This document shows positions 11,692-25,000 of a stretch of DNA of 64,000 bases, one piece after another. The notes beneath the pieces are model-generated. The model had not been told where the DNA came from, did no database searches, and saw only the letters and a list, made by a program, of their open reading frames with translations. Source of the DNA: Strix aluco. Lineage: Eukaryota > Chordata > Aves > Strigiformes > Strigidae. The translations under genes were made by a program, and so were the position numbers. Location of the stretch: NCBI RefSeq assembly GCF_031877795.1, contig NC_133934.1, positions 23,501,716 through 23,565,715 of the forward strand, given 5' to 3'. Positions within the stretch are counted from its first letter, which is position 1, and the number at the start of each line of letters is the position of its first letter.

Positions 11692-12410
11692 AGATCCTTC
11701 TTAAATTGTGGCATCCAGAACTGCACACAGTATTCAAGGTGAGGCAGCACCAATGCTGAATACAGCAGGATAATCGCCTCTTTTGCCCTTTCACTTATGC
11801 TGTGTTTGATGCACCCTGGGATGCAGTTTTCCCTCATGGCTTCCAGGGCACACTGCTGACTCATATTGAGCCTGCTGTCAAGCAGCAAGACCCCCAGATC
11901 CTGTTCTGCAGGGCTGCTCTCCAGTCATTCACTTCCAAATTTATACTTGTGCCAGGTGTTACTCCATCCTAGGTGCAGAATCTAGCATTTGGGCTTGTTA
12001 AATTTCACCCCATTAATCATTGCCCAGTGCTCCAATTTATCTAGATCCCTCTGCAAGGCCTCTTCTCCCTCATGAGAGTCAACAGCACCTCCCAGTCTGG
12101 TTTCATCAGCAAACTTGCTAACAGTGCATTCAACTCCTGCATCCAGATCATTGATAAATATATTGAACAGAACTGGCCCTTGAATTGAACCCTGAGGAAC
12201 ACAACTGGTGACTGGTTACCAGACATATGAAGCTCAATTCACTACAACCCTTTGACCTCTGCCCTTCAGCCAGTTCACCCAGTGCACTATGAACCTTCTC
12301 GTGCCACAGTTGGACAACTTGTCCAGAAGGATGCTGTAAGGGACACGATCAAAAGCCTTACTAAAATCCAGAAAAACTACATCTACCTCCTTCCTTTCAT
12401 CCACTATGTG
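11692..12410 (-). mobile_element. CR1 LINE, 5' half (split by an LTR)
   Basis: Continuation of the CR1 at 10,593. Minus-strand blocks: [19 protein letters not shown] (11888-11673), then the catalytic region near 12,174-12,141, and VVFLDFSKAFDRVPYSILL with LKGRGQRVVVN (12521-12234). In the catalytic box the usual FIDD reads FIND, so one active-site aspartate is lost. The 5' end is near 12,410, after which an unrelated AT-rich run begins. Confidence 0.82.
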
Positions 12411-12679
12411 GGTAACATATTTAGTAACACATATATGTCTGTGTGCGTACACACATCCAGCTAGATGATAACAAGGAATATACTGGACAGATTTATCAAA
12501 AGCAGGAAAAATTAGTTTCATTTTAGGACTTAACAGTAATATTCAGGAAAATAAGAGGAAACTGCAGATTTAGTATAACTAGACTTTTGTAAGATTTTCT
12601 TACCATCTTGTGGAAAAATGAAAATATGTTTCTGTATAAAATGTATATGATTATGTATAAAATCACCATCTCTGTTTAT

Positions 12680-13690
12680 CACAGAATCTCTGGAAAAGAA
12701 CTTGAAGATCATCCAGTCCAACCATTAACCCAACATTGATAGTTCCCAACTACACCGTATCCCTCAGTGCTATGTCGACCCTACTCTTAAACACCTCCAG
12801 GGATGGGGACTCCACCACTGCCCTGGGCAGCCCATTCCAACGCCTAACAACCAGTTCTGTAAAGAAATGCTTCCTAATATCTAGTCTAAACCTTCCCTGG
12901 TGCAACTTGAGGCCATTACCTCTTGTCCTATTGCTTGTTACTTGGATAAAGAGACTCATCCCCAGCTCTCTGCAACCTCCTTTCAGGTAGTTGTAGAGGG
13001 CAATGAGGTCTCCCCTCAGCCTCCTCTTCTCCAGACTAAACAACCCCAGTTCCCTCAGCCGCTCCTCGTACGACATGTGCTCCAGACCCTTCACCAGCTT
13101 CATTGCCCTTCTTTGGACATGCTTGAGTAATTCACACTCTTTGTAGTGAGGGGCCCAAAACTGAACACAGTAATCGAGGTACGGCCTCAACAGTGCCGAG
13201 TCCAGGGGTAAGATCCCTTCCCTGTCCCTGCTGGCCACGCTATTTCTGATACAAGCCAGGATACCATTGGCCTTCTTGTCAACTGGGCACACTCACGTTC
13301 AGCCGTCTGTCAGTCAACACCCCCAGGTCCCTCTCTGACTGGCAGCTCTCCAGCCACTCCTCCCCAAGCCTGTAGCACTGCTGGGGGTTGTTATGGCCAA
13401 AGTGCAGCACCCGGCATTTGGCCTTATTGAAGCTCGTACAGTTGTCCTTAGCCCATCGCTCCAGCCTGTCGAGATCTCTCTGCCGAGCCTCCCTACCCTC
13501 GAGCCAATCAACACTCCCACCCAACTTGGTGTCATCTGCAAACTTACTGAGGGTGCACTCGATCCCCTCGTCTAGATCATCAATAAATATGTTAAACAGG
13601 AGTGGCCCCAAAACTGAGCCCTGGCGGACACCACTCATGACCAGCTGCCAACTGGATTTAACTCCATTCACCACAATCATGGTTGAAAAA
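12680..13690 (-). mobile_element. CR1 LINE, 5'-truncated
   Basis: Minus-strand CR1 whose 3' end lies near 12,680 (CACAGAATCTCTGGAAAAG on the plus strand) and whose 5' edge lies near 13,690. It is among the best preserved CR1 copies here: two long open segments cover the RT palm and thumb. No TSD was identified. Confidence 0.88.
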
Positions 13691-13692
13691 GC
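12750..13692 (-). pseudogene. CR1 ORF2 C-terminal reverse transcriptase
   Basis: Segment 13692-13279 reads through [25 protein letters not shown], with the catalytic FIDD box intact, FADDTKLGG and the [13 protein letters not shown] block. A small deletion near 13,290 removes the expected bases and shifts the frame. Segment 13292-12750 then continues with [40 protein letters not shown] and a C-terminus [29 protein letters not shown]. One indel therefore separates two otherwise open halves. The N-terminal RT and endonuclease are absent through 5' truncation. Confidence 0.88.
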
Positions 13693-14101
13693 AACTTCAC
13701 CCACTGAAACATTCTCTGGCAGAATAAGAGGATTTTCTTCCAAAAGATTTTTTCACATGTCCCCTGAACTACAATGTTTTTGATGCAGACAGACTATGAA
13801 TACATGTCACCTTTCCACTTATGCCATTATATATAAATATACAGAAATTTGTAAATTTCTAGATGCCACTGAGCTGTAAGGAGTTGCCAAAACTTTAGAG
13901 AACAGAATTAAACAGCATTATGCTTTGATAAGTTGGACAAATAGTCCAAATTCAGCAATGCAGAATTCTGTAACAAACTGAAATATTGCATTTATGAAAG
14001 GACAAATTGTAGTTGTATGAAGTGTAGAATGAATGGTGTAGCATTAAAATTGTGTTTAAAAAATGCAGAGGGGTTAATGAATAACTAAATACCAGTTATA
14101 T
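13691..14101. other. Unannotated sequence
   Basis: AT-rich spacer between a CR1 and an LTR. Nothing recognised. Confidence 0.4.
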
Positions 14102-15165
14102 TGTGTTTACATGGGAAGGTTTTGGTAGTCAGAGGGGCTGCAGGTGTTGCTTCTGTGAGAAGACACCAAAAACTGTCCCTGTGTCCGATAGGGCCAGTTC
14201 CAGTCAGCTCCAAGATGGACCTGCTGCTGGTCAAAGCTGAGCCACTCAGTGATGTTGGTAGTGCCTCTGTGATAACATATTTAAGAAAGCACAAAAAATG
14301 CTCCACAGCAGCAACTGGGAGAGAGGAGTGAGAATATATGAGAGAAACAACTCTGCAGACACACAGGTCAGTGAAGAAAGAGTGGGAGAAGGTGCTCCAG
14401 GTATCAGAGCAAACATTCACCTGTAGCCCATGGTGAAGACCATGCTGAAGCAAGTTGCCCCCCTGCAGCCCATGGAGGTCCATGCTGGAGCAAATATCCA
14501 CTCTGGAGTCTGTGAAGAACTCCATGCCAGAGCAGGTGGATGTACCCTGGAAGCTGTGAACCTGTGGAGAGCTTATGCTGGAGCAGGCTCCTGGCAGGAC
14601 CTGTGGCCCTGTGGAGAGAGGAGCCCATGCTGGTTTTCTGGCAGGACATTTGACATCATGGTGGACACATGCTGGAGCAGTCTGTTTCTGAAGGACTACA
14701 CCCTGTGGGAAGGACCCACATTGGAGTAGTTCATGAAGTACTGTTTCCTGTGGGAGGTACCCCACAGTGGAACAGAGGAAGCATGTGAGGAGGAAGGAGC
14801 AGCAGGGATGAAGCATTGTGAGCTGACTGCATCCTCTATTCCCTGTCCCTTTGTGCTACTCAGGGCTGATGGGGGGTGGGGGAGGTGAAAAAGTTGGACA
14901 TGAAGATGAGCTTGGGGAAGGGAGGGGTGGGAAAGGTGCTTTTAGATTTCTTCTTTTTTTCTCATTATCCTGCTTTGTTTAATTGGCAATAAATTAATTT
15001 CCCCAAGTCTGTTTAGCCCATGATGGTAATTGATTAATGATATCTCTGTCCTTATCTCTACCCATGAGCTTTTCATTGTATTTTCTCTCCCTGTTCTGTT
15101 GATGGAGGAAGAGTGATAAAGTGGTTTGGTGGGCACCTGGCAGCTAGCCAGGGTCAACTCACACA
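14102..15165 (+). mobile_element. Long solo ERV LTR, about 1.06 kb
   Basis: Begins TGTGTTTACATGGGAAGG and ends GGGTCAACTCACACA. The first ~330 bp align well with the LTR at 11.05 kb (CAAGATGGACCTG, ACAACTCTGCAGACAC), as do the last ~250 bp (TGGTTTGGTGGGCACCTGG). The middle, 14,400-14,740, is GC-richer and holds imperfect repeats built around CATGCTGGAGCAG and CTGTGGAGAG, which accounts for the extra length. AATAAA lies near 14,988. No convincing TSD was found. A 243-codon antisense open frame here is a by-product of the GC-rich middle. Confidence 0.75.
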
Positions 15166-16827
15166 CCAGCTCAGTATAATACCGTTGAAGTAAAAGTCTC
15201 ATGTATAATTTACTAATAGAAGATCTGTACAAGAATTATTCAGTAATTATATTTGTAAGGCCTCAATGAGTACTGTGTCCTGCTTTTGGCATCTAAGAAG
15301 AATATAGAGAAACAGAAGAAAGGCTCAGTAAGAGGTCAGAGAACGTGACCATTGAAGGAAAGACATACTTTAAGGGGACAAATAGGTCATGTCATTATAA
15401 ACAGAACTGTCATAATTTGTGCCCCATCTTCATTGAGATTAAGAAAAAAATCTGTACACTTTGAAACACAGTAAAGTTAGATGTTAGAGAACAATATTTT
15501 AATTTTGAAAAGTGTTTAACTACTTGCATATTTGCCTATTTGAGTTTTAGAATTCTTCTACAGAAGCTTATTGAAAAGGTACTTGAAAAATGTCTTTCAG
15601 AGGAAGGCTTAGTATTTGTGATCTTCACCAGTACATAAAGATCTGTCAAAAACTACTACGTCTATAATATAGTCCATAGTGCTTTAAGTGGAAAAGAATA
15701 GGATCTTAGCACTTACATAAGAAATTTCAATCCTTTAAGTCTACATTTCACTGCCACATGGTTACAGATTGTAAAAAATACCATGAATTTCCAGTGAGCC
15801 ACTATTTTATACTTTAAACAGAATATTTCTAGGTTTCACTATTCATGGAAGCTAGAAGTGGAAAATGAAGTGTCTGTAACAACTGTTACAGACTGTATTC
15901 TGTGAGTAACTTAATTAGACCTTCATTCCTGGAAGACTTGGGAAGGCTTTCTACAAAGATAAAATGATGACTTTACCTAAATAAATGAAGATCAGTATGT
16001 TACATGCTACACTGAAATATATCTATAATTAGAATTCTAGCGAGTGATTTCTTAAATTTATGGGATGCATTACCACTTTATGGACATTTTAATTTACTAC
16101 TTGAATTAGTAGTCTACATTAGCGACATAAAAAAAAGAGAAAAAAACACAAACAATTATAAACACTAAATGGGATTGAGTAAGCATTTTTGTTAGCCCCA
16201 AAGCTATCCTGATAGCTTTATTGTCTTAATCAACTTAGTTGACTCATTTTATTGCTCTTTTGAGGTGGATGTTGTGGACACATGCTGGGATACTAGTTCA
16301 CTTCTGCCAAATTAAAAATGAAAATTCTCATGCGTGAAATAACTGCATGGACTAATGACCAAGTCTCTGCATAATTTGAACTGAAGGCCCAGCAGGTGGC
16401 AAACAATTAAACACATAGCATAATATAATATAGTCACATTTTTTTTTTCTTTTAAATAAAAAAGGAAGGGAGGGAAATAGGGAAGGCAAACTCTTCTTCT
16501 TTCCCTGCACAGTCCTAAACTCCACAAATAAAGTCAGAGGAAAAAATTGAAGAAGGAAATAAAAAAAATATGTCACTGGGAAGTCACTTACTAACAGGTC
16601 GCTAGAACTCTTATAATTTTAAGCACTCAATTCTAAATGCTGATTACTTTTTTCTTATGAAAATGCAGACATGATTCTACTCCCACTGAAACAATAACAG
16701 ACCCCAAAGATTTCTTTAGTAGCACAAGAATAAATCTTGAGAAACACTTTGGCATTTCCTACAACTTGAAACCAGTCCTGAACCAACTTGAGAACCAAAT
16801 ATGTAGTAAGCATGTTAGTATTTAAAT
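15166..16827. other. Unannotated AT-rich sequence
   Basis: No recognised gene or repeat. Confidence 0.5.
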
Positions 16828-16834
16828 GGAAAAA

Positions 16835-17398
16835 TGTGGCAACTGAGGCATGGACTCTCCATTGAAGTGCAGAAGGAAAATCCTTTATTATTAAAATGGT
16901 ACATACCTATGCTCTTGCTACCTTAGCTCTTACTTCATGACAAGCAAACCAGCAGCTAGATGGTCATCAATACTCTTATCCCACAAACAGTTCCATACCA
17001 CACAGGCAGTCTCAGTGCTGCCATTTTCTTCACCACACTAGCACAGCCTAGTGTCTCTCTTCCAAGGCCTGTTTCTCCTCCAAGCCTTGCTGCTCCTCCA
17101 GGCCAGTTCAGAGTAGAACTAGCACTTCTCCAAGCCAGTGCAGGACAGAGCTCCTACCTGGCTCACCAAGCAGAGTTATTCTGGGCAGAGCTCTCCACCT
17201 TCACCGAGCTCCCCAAACAGAGCTCTCTGACTGAGCTGACCAGCTGATGTCAATTTGGCTCTTAGGTATTGAATCTCCCACAGCTGTGCAGGGCTGACAG
17301 GCCAATGCAGACTTGCCTCTTAATCATTTACCAGTAACACATGATTTGACTTTTAACATACTGAATCTCTCACACTGCACAGAGCTGACACTCCCACA
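16835..17398 (-). mobile_element. Solo ERV LTR, minus strand, 564 bp
   Basis: On the minus strand it starts TGTGGGAGTGTCAGCTCTGT and ends CAGTTGCCACA. GGAAAAA at 16828-16834 is repeated at 17399-17405, a 6-7 bp TSD. A possible poly(A) signal, AATAAAGGATTTTCC, lies on the minus strand near 16,890. The C-rich middle (17,060-17,230 on the plus strand) contains loose repeats around CCAAGCC and AGAGCTC. The family is not among the others in this window. A 6-bp TSD would suit a class II ERV. Confidence 0.78.
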
Positions 17399-17405
17399 GG
17401 AAAAA

Positions 17406-20400
17406 AACACCCAACTCCGAACCAAAACACAGAATACCTCCCTCCTACAAAGCACTATCTAGATATTCCTTATTTTTACATTGGACTACTTACTTACATG
17501 ACTTCTAAAAATTTGATATGTAAGTACTGAAGACTGTGTCTCTCTCAGATAATCATGTGCAAGGTTTTTCTTGAAAAATATGGGGGGTTTTGTAGAATGT
17601 GGTATGTTTTTAGAGGTTTATTTCTTAAACCTGTAGACACTCAAAAATCTAATAATTGAATCATAACTTCAAATATAAACTCAATTAGCTTAGAAATAGT
17701 AATAATCTGAGTTTCATATTACTATAAATTTGAATTTCATTGTGAAATTTAGGATTACTTTATGAGTTTGGTGACTGGCTACCTAAGGATATATTGCAAC
17801 ATATACTAAACCAGAAATAGATAACTACTTCTATAGAACAGGCACTTCAGACGCCGGCTAGCTCTTAGCAAAAGGAATAGGGTGCCTGCTAACTTCTGGG
17901 ACAGGCCATATATAAAGCAGAAAGGATTGATGACTCCTATAAAATTTAGTGTAGATCTGTGTTGCTACTGTTTTTTTAAGTTAGATAATATTGATGTTTT
18001 TTAAATAAATAGCAGAAATTATTTTTAAAATCAAGAAAACAGAATAAAAACTATCTCAAAATCTGCAAAAGATTCAGTTTTTGAACTTGTAGCTAGTAGA
18101 ACACAATATCAAAATGAAGGTATTTTAAAAGCTATACCTTCTGTTGTTGCTAAGTATTATAATTTTAAGACAAGAATAATGTTGAAGGTGAGAGTGTAAT
18201 CAAACAGATTATTTAATAGACAATTTTTTTACTCTGTTGGTGAAAGCCCCTAAACCTATTTGACACTTTTATTTTGGAGATTATCTGAGAAATGGTGTTT
18301 TTCAGGAGTAAACAAAAGGAACTCAGGGTAAGACATAGTGATTGCTGTATTTCCTCATATTTATCTAATGTTAAGGGGCAATTTGCAGCTATAGCTATCA
18401 TTTTAAAAGGCCTCTTTTGAAGAATGCCATACTGGGAAAACAAGTAGAGAGACAAATTTCAAAACAGCAGATGAGTACTCTTCTAAACACAAAGCACTTC
18501 TAATGATGAGGAGACTCTCTCCGTTCAGTCACAGTGTGAAGGGAAAACTTGAACAGAAATTTTGTGAAAGGTTTTTCTTTGTAGAAATGTGGAATTAGAA
18601 AGAACATAAGCACATTGTATTAGAATTTGGTTTCTTGGAACCTAGTGCTTGTATTTTGTGAGGTTTTTTTAAGCTTCTGCAATAGTTTTGGCCCAATCTT
18701 TAAGGCACACAAATGTTTACAAATAGTTTTCTGGTTTTTCCTCCCACCCTCCCTTTTCTTTTGTCTGTACTTTTGTCTGGTTAGCTCAGCACAGACACCG
18801 TACAGTTGTATGGTAAAAAAAAACCCACATATTTCATTTGGCAATTTTTTCTCTAATGTACATAATTATATTTTCACTGAAGACTTAGCTTAGTATTGTC
18901 ACAACTCCATCTTTACTACCTCATTGACTTTTAATTTAGTGCCAATGCATACAGAAAATATATTTTAATACATCCCTTTCTTCTTCCAAGAGAAGATACC
19001 TTTTGGTATTTCTTCATGCTTCCTTTTTCCTATTGAAAAGCGTTCCCCATGAAGAAACAGCCACAAGGGAAAATGTTATTCTCTGCACCACCATCAGCTT
19101 CAGCTTATCTCCTGTAGTGATTCACTCTTTCAATTTCCTCAGAGCTTGAAGTGATTTCCTTCATGAGGCCTGAATTTTGCTATTGGCAGGGAAAGAGAGC
19201 GGGATAAAGAGAGAGAATAAAAATTGTTTCTCCCATCTTTTTGCAAAACCATCACAGGGCAACATTTATTGCTTTTGCTTTGTAAGAAACTTTTGCATAC
19301 TGAGAAAGTATAGTTGTGATTTACTTGTAGGATGCACTTGGGGCTATACTCAGATGTAATAATCCTCCCAAAGAACTTTAATGAAGGGATTATGCAATGT
19401 GATCTGAAATCTACACCTATCCACATTTATTAGCATGGATTTTCCTAAAATTTTATTACATTTTTCAATTATTTTTATTAAGATCTAAGAATGAAATCCG
19501 CAGGGAAAAAATCAAGCTGCACTTTACAAGATATTTCCTGTTAAGTTAGTGTTGTAGCTGTTCAACAGAAGTGTTCAGCAGCTTACATTTTCACCTAAAT
19601 GTAAGAATGAGAGCCTGAGGCAATCTGAATACAGGCTTTTCAAACTTCAAAGGAGCAATGAATGTTTCTTGCCCTGCTTTTGCCATACAGAATTGGCCTA
19701 AGTTTGGTGAGCAATTAAAATTAAATAGCCGCTGAACTGCAGAAACTGAAGATAGGCAGCTCTGGGCATGAGCAGACTTTTATGAAGTCCCCTGACTAAT
19801 TCATGTCTTGGTGTTGGTAAACCAAGGAATGGAATCAGAATGAGAACCATTTATATGGAAAGAGAGCAAAAGGCAGATGCATTAACCTTGAATATAATGA
19901 ACCAGATCTTTGTTTCAAACCAGATGTTTTTCAGGTTCTTGCTGCCACTTTTTCACAATAGGAACCCTCTGTAAAAACCTTTAGCTACCAGAGATCTGAG
20001 CATCTCCTCCTCAGTTCTAATCACTTCTTTTGCAAATAACGATCAGAACAGTCAAATGTACAGACAAAACAAACTCTGCACCAGGTGATAAGTGTGTGTG
20101 CTGAATGGTGAAACCTTCATTTCAAAAAAGGGAATTAATATATTTTAACAGAAGATTTATCTTGTTTCATAAAAGTCAGAAATTGTTTGAGATATAAATG
20201 AAAATGTAATCTGCTAAGATTACAGTTATCTGACCACTTTTAGTTCCTTATGGTGCCAGAAAAATACATTTTATCTGTTGTGCCAATAGTAGGGCTCCAA
20301 ACAGACACCATTGTAGAAAATGTAAATTGCGTTATAACCTGTGTTTTCCAGCTACATCATCTCTTCATAATTGCCCAATTAACATATATAACCCCTACAT

Positions 20401-21481
20401 AGCTGGTGTTCAATAATCACCGAAAGTCCTGTTTTCCTATTCAATCCATTCTAAACATTCACATAAATTAGTATTTTGGTGAGTGCAGACCCCTAATATT
20501 GGATAATGTATTTCTAAAAATCATTGTGATACTTTCCATTTTTATTTTTCAAATATTTGCAGTGTAATACAGGCATGTATAGATTGTCCTTTGCTTCACA
20601 AAAGGTGCTCTGTATTTCAAATGTATTTTGCTCTATTGTTGGTTTGCCCCTCTCTCTCCTGAGCACACAGACTAATGTAGCGGTGTAGTCCTGTACTACA
20701 GTATTGCTATTTCTAGTAGCACAACTTTAGCTTTGTACTGGGTTTACAACACCTCAGGATAGAGGCTGCTAAATCTTGCTCTGTCTGAAATTTCTTGGCC
20801 TGCCTGTAGCTTTATTTTACTTAGTTTAACTGTAGCAGCAATTTTTTTAATTGAGCGGGTGTCTACGGTGATTTTTTTTTTTTTTTTGGTCATCTTTGTA
20901 TGATATAATTCAGGAAAATAGAGATCCAGTATGGCAGCAGAGGCCTTGAGAAGTAGACATGCAGGATGCATTGTGGAGGAGTGCAGACCTGGGATATTAA
21001 GGGATAGGGAACAGGCCTGGCACTGGAAACCCCATGGCATAAGCAACTCACACATAGTAAGTTAAAGAAATGCAGATCTGCTTTTAGAGGCAACAGAGAA
21101 CAAAGAAATACTATCTGTAAATTGTGAAAGTCAACATATATAGTAAATTCCGATATAAACTGGAGTTGCAGAGCACTGCAGAAAGAGAAAAGATATAAAA
21201 GCATGTTAGCAAACATAAAAATGACCCAAGGTGGATTATAGAGTGAGAAAGAAGAAGACATCAACATGAACATCATACTCGTGTTGGCAAAAGTCTTCAG
21301 GTGTTGACTACTCATTATAACATGAGAATGAAGCCATCAACCTCAGGACCCAGAGGAGCAGGAGAATCATAAGCACAAGAGAAAAAGAGGTAGAAAATAA
21401 GAAGTGAATGTGTAATAACTTTAACTACTACACTATTACTGAAATTTTTTTCTACATAGACATATTCTTCCTCTTCCCAAA
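17406..21481. other. Unannotated AT-rich sequence
   Basis: About 4 kb with no recognised gene. It contains a T-rich run (20,870-20,888). Small open frames show no motif. Confidence 0.5.
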
Positions 21482-22079
21482 TGTACTGGGTCTGGCTGAG
21501 CCGGAATTGGTTTTCCCCTATAGCAGCCCTCATGGTGCTGTGTTTTATGTTGGGAGCTGGCAGGGTGTTGATAGCACACTGGTGTTGTGGCTACTGCTGA
21601 GTAGTGCTTACACAGCACCAAGGCTCTTTCCAACATTTCTCCCCACCACAGTGGGACAGGGTGGGCAAGATCTTGGGAGGGGACACAACCAGGACAGCTG
21701 ACCCGAACTGACCAAAGGGATATTCCAGACCATATGACGTCTGCTGGGAAAGCTGGGGAAAAAGAGGAAGGGAATGTGGTCACCCTTGGTCCTCTGAGGC
21801 AACCACTACGCGTATCAGAGCCCTGCTTCCTGAGAAGGCCTGACATCGCCTGTTCATGGGAAGTAGAGAACAAATCTGTTTTCTTTTTGCTTCCGCATGC
21901 AGACCTTGCTTCGCTTTGCTTACATTAAAACTGCCTTTGTTTTACCCACAAGGGTTGGGTTTTTTCTTATCTTATTTTCTTTCCCCTCTTTGCCCTGTTG
22001 AGAAAAAAAGGGGGAAGCGGGGGAAGTGATAGAGCGATTTGGTGGGTAGCTGGCACTTAGCCAAGGTCAAACCACCACA
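21482..22079 (+). mobile_element. Solo ERV LTR, 598 bp
   Basis: Begins TGTACTGGGTCTGGCTGAGC and ends AAGGTCAAACCACCACA. The last ~60 bp (GTGATAGAG, TTGGTGGGTAGCTGGC) are shared with the LTRs at 11.05 and 14.1 kb, while the first bases resemble the TGTCCTGG group. CCAAA before and CCATA after may be a decayed 5-bp TSD. No internal retroviral sequence adjoins it. Confidence 0.78.
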
Positions 22080-25000
22080 CCATAATAATTAGATGTGCAT
22101 TATTAATGATTTTTGGGATTAAACTGTTAAGACTTCAATTATAATAACAATAATTTTTGGTTTACATATAAGGGCATTTCATCTTTGCTTGTGTACAAGA
22201 TTTTTAGCATAACACACTGCACATTCACCCTTCCAAAAGTGTAGTCTACGATTATATTTCTTGTTATCCAAGAGACAATGTTATCCCTCAGGAGAGGCTG
22301 GAGAAGGTTACTTTGCTGCTGTTGTCATCTACCCTTGAGCATTCTTTCTGGAGGTAGAAATATGCTTAATTATGTTTGCTTTTCAGCTATGTCAGATTTT
22401 TCTTGCTAGGCTGTATTTTCTGTGTTTGTTTTCATCATTTTATGTTGATTATTCTGCTTATGGAAACATTTTCATACATTGTGGTTTCATTTTGACAACA
22501 ATGTTAATAACACATCCGTGTTAATGGACTGGTAATGAACATCTATTTTTTTTTTAGTATTTTGCTGTATATTTGGTATGTTTTACGCTTTTTTTTTTTT
22601 TTTTTTTGGATGAGAACAGAGATTCTGTTATCATGCTCAAAGGTAATTATTCAGCTTGCTTCAGAGATGTTTACATTAGAAGAGTCTGCTGCTGTAGCTT
22701 CTTGGGCAAAGCTATGTCACAGAGACCCTCAAGGGGATGTTGTATGTGTCATCAGAAGGACTTCTGATGTATCCTTATTTCCTCTTGAAATTGCACAATC
22801 TGCACCAAAAAATCATTACTTTCTTGATGTATCTGCACTTACTCTTGGAGTTTTTCTGTCATAATTATGTCAGCCAGAGATATATCTGATTTTTTTTTTT
22901 TTTTGGTGTTAGTGCATATAGCTTGAGTTTTTTTGAATAGACCTTGTGTACCACACATTCATTCACAGTACAGAAACTTACATTTATTTCTAAAAGTCCA
23001 CAGTTTGTCACCATGCCCAAAGGACCTCCTTCATTCACCTGTGTGACATACCAATGACATTTGAAAGCTGGAGTGAGGACTTGACATACTAAAATGAATG
23101 CACACTGTCAAATTTAGAAACACTGCCATAAACCACACATTGTAATAGAAGTTACCCTGACATTATTGTCGACTGTGTCTTACTCCAAAAAGCTTTTCTT
23201 ATTGGATCAATATGTCAACTGTTTACAAAAGTATTTAACAATCACTAACAAGGCCTAAGCAGATCACACTTACAATTTACTTTGTACTGGTAATTTGCAC
23301 AAGATCTGAAAACATGATTCTTCTTGGATATCCAGTTTATTACATTATCTAATTCAAAATCTGTTACAATTTTTATAGTTCAAAGTGATTTTTTAAAATT
23401 ATTTCTACAATTCCTTACAGTTCCAGATTTAAATAGGATTTTCATCAGGAAGAGTTGAACACAAAACATCATCTGGAAATCACAGCTTTTTTTACAGGAG
23501 AAGTTGTTTTAAATCATCATGTGTTGCCATCACTTATTCATTCAACGATGATGGAAAACCATGAAAATAAAAATTTTATGCTGAGCTCTTAAATTAGTTC
23601 TGTATTAAAGCAGAAGTTAATTTTGGCTGAAATATTATATGACAAGTTCACCTGCAAATATTATTCAATTAATGAAATATCTAACATAATTTAAGCTACT
23701 TGGTTTAAAATAGGATAAAGGAGTTCCTGAGAGAGGGTGTCTCTGTATATAAAATAACTAATTATAACTATTGATAAATTAGCTAAATCTAAGCAAGTGT
23801 TATTGACCTAATTCCCTTTAAATGATTAACTGTTACAGGACTATCAAGGGCCGTTGTCTAAATATAAATACAGAGAGGTAAATATCTATTTGTTAGGAAG
23901 TCCATAAATATACTACAGTAGCAAATTTTAGTTTATGAAGAGCAAATACACAGAGTAGATAAATGCTAAATCATTCTTCACAAAAATAGATTAATTTATC
24001 ACGTAAAAAGTCAGTCTTGTTCAAGGATGTGTGCAAAACTGTTAGTGGACCATTTTCAGCTGTAGAAAAACTATTATTTGTGGATGAAAGCTGTGGAAGG
24101 AATGTGGAAAAAGGCTACATCTCTGCATAGCCTCAAAGAGCTTTCAAAATGATCTTAAGTGACAGAAAAGATTACTGTGAAGGGCTGGGGCTTTCCAAAA
24201 TGTGTGTCAAAGTGGAAGATAAAATATGGTGCATTAAAACACAATGGTAATTTAAAACTCAATGTCATTTGATGTTGGATGAAAAACACAATGTTACTTG
24301 GGTGTTTCACAATACTGTAGCTACATACTTGACAATTGTGCCTGGTGTTAGAAAAATGAGTCTTTGCTATCCAGAAATACTGAAGGACATGAATGTTTAA
24401 GTGCCTTAAGATTTTTCATTTGGTTTACATTGGACTAAGAGCTCTCACCCTATTAAAATTTGCTATTACCTCTTTTGTGTCTTGTATATATTTAGTATTT
24501 TACCAGAATACACTGTGGTTATTTTTATTTAATGTAACCAAATGAGTTACTGAGATACTCTTAACACAACCTAAATTTGCTGCACATTAACTTTATTACA
24601 TATCAGATAAACACAATCAATCAATATAAAGGAAAAATTAACAAGATTAGTAATGCCTGTCTGCCTCACCTATCTTAGAATTTTGTAGCTATCACACTAC
24701 TGTTTGAGCATATTCTAATAAAACTACTAAAACCAATAAAATTAGTGTGGAATCTCCACGTTTCTCTTTCAGGTGAGAATACTGTTTTTTATGAATACTA
24801 CTAGCAAAGATTATGTTAATTATTTTTTTGAGTAAAATTAATAGATATATTGTCTATTCCATACAGCAAAGACCTGTTTAGTGTTGTGAGGGGAAGCCTG
24901 TCAGACAAACTAATAATCAACGGAGATTTGTTCCAAAATCAGGTAAGCTTTACTTATACTACGTTAACCACACCTCCACCCCGCAAAATGTATTCTCCAT

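Noticed and set aside
14085..14816. 243-codon open frame on the minus strand
   Set aside because: It lies antisense within a solo LTR, in its GC-rich repeated middle, has no domain, and starts and stops without relation to any gene signal.
21436..21873. 145-codon minus-strand frame
   Set aside because: Antisense to a solo LTR, with no motif.
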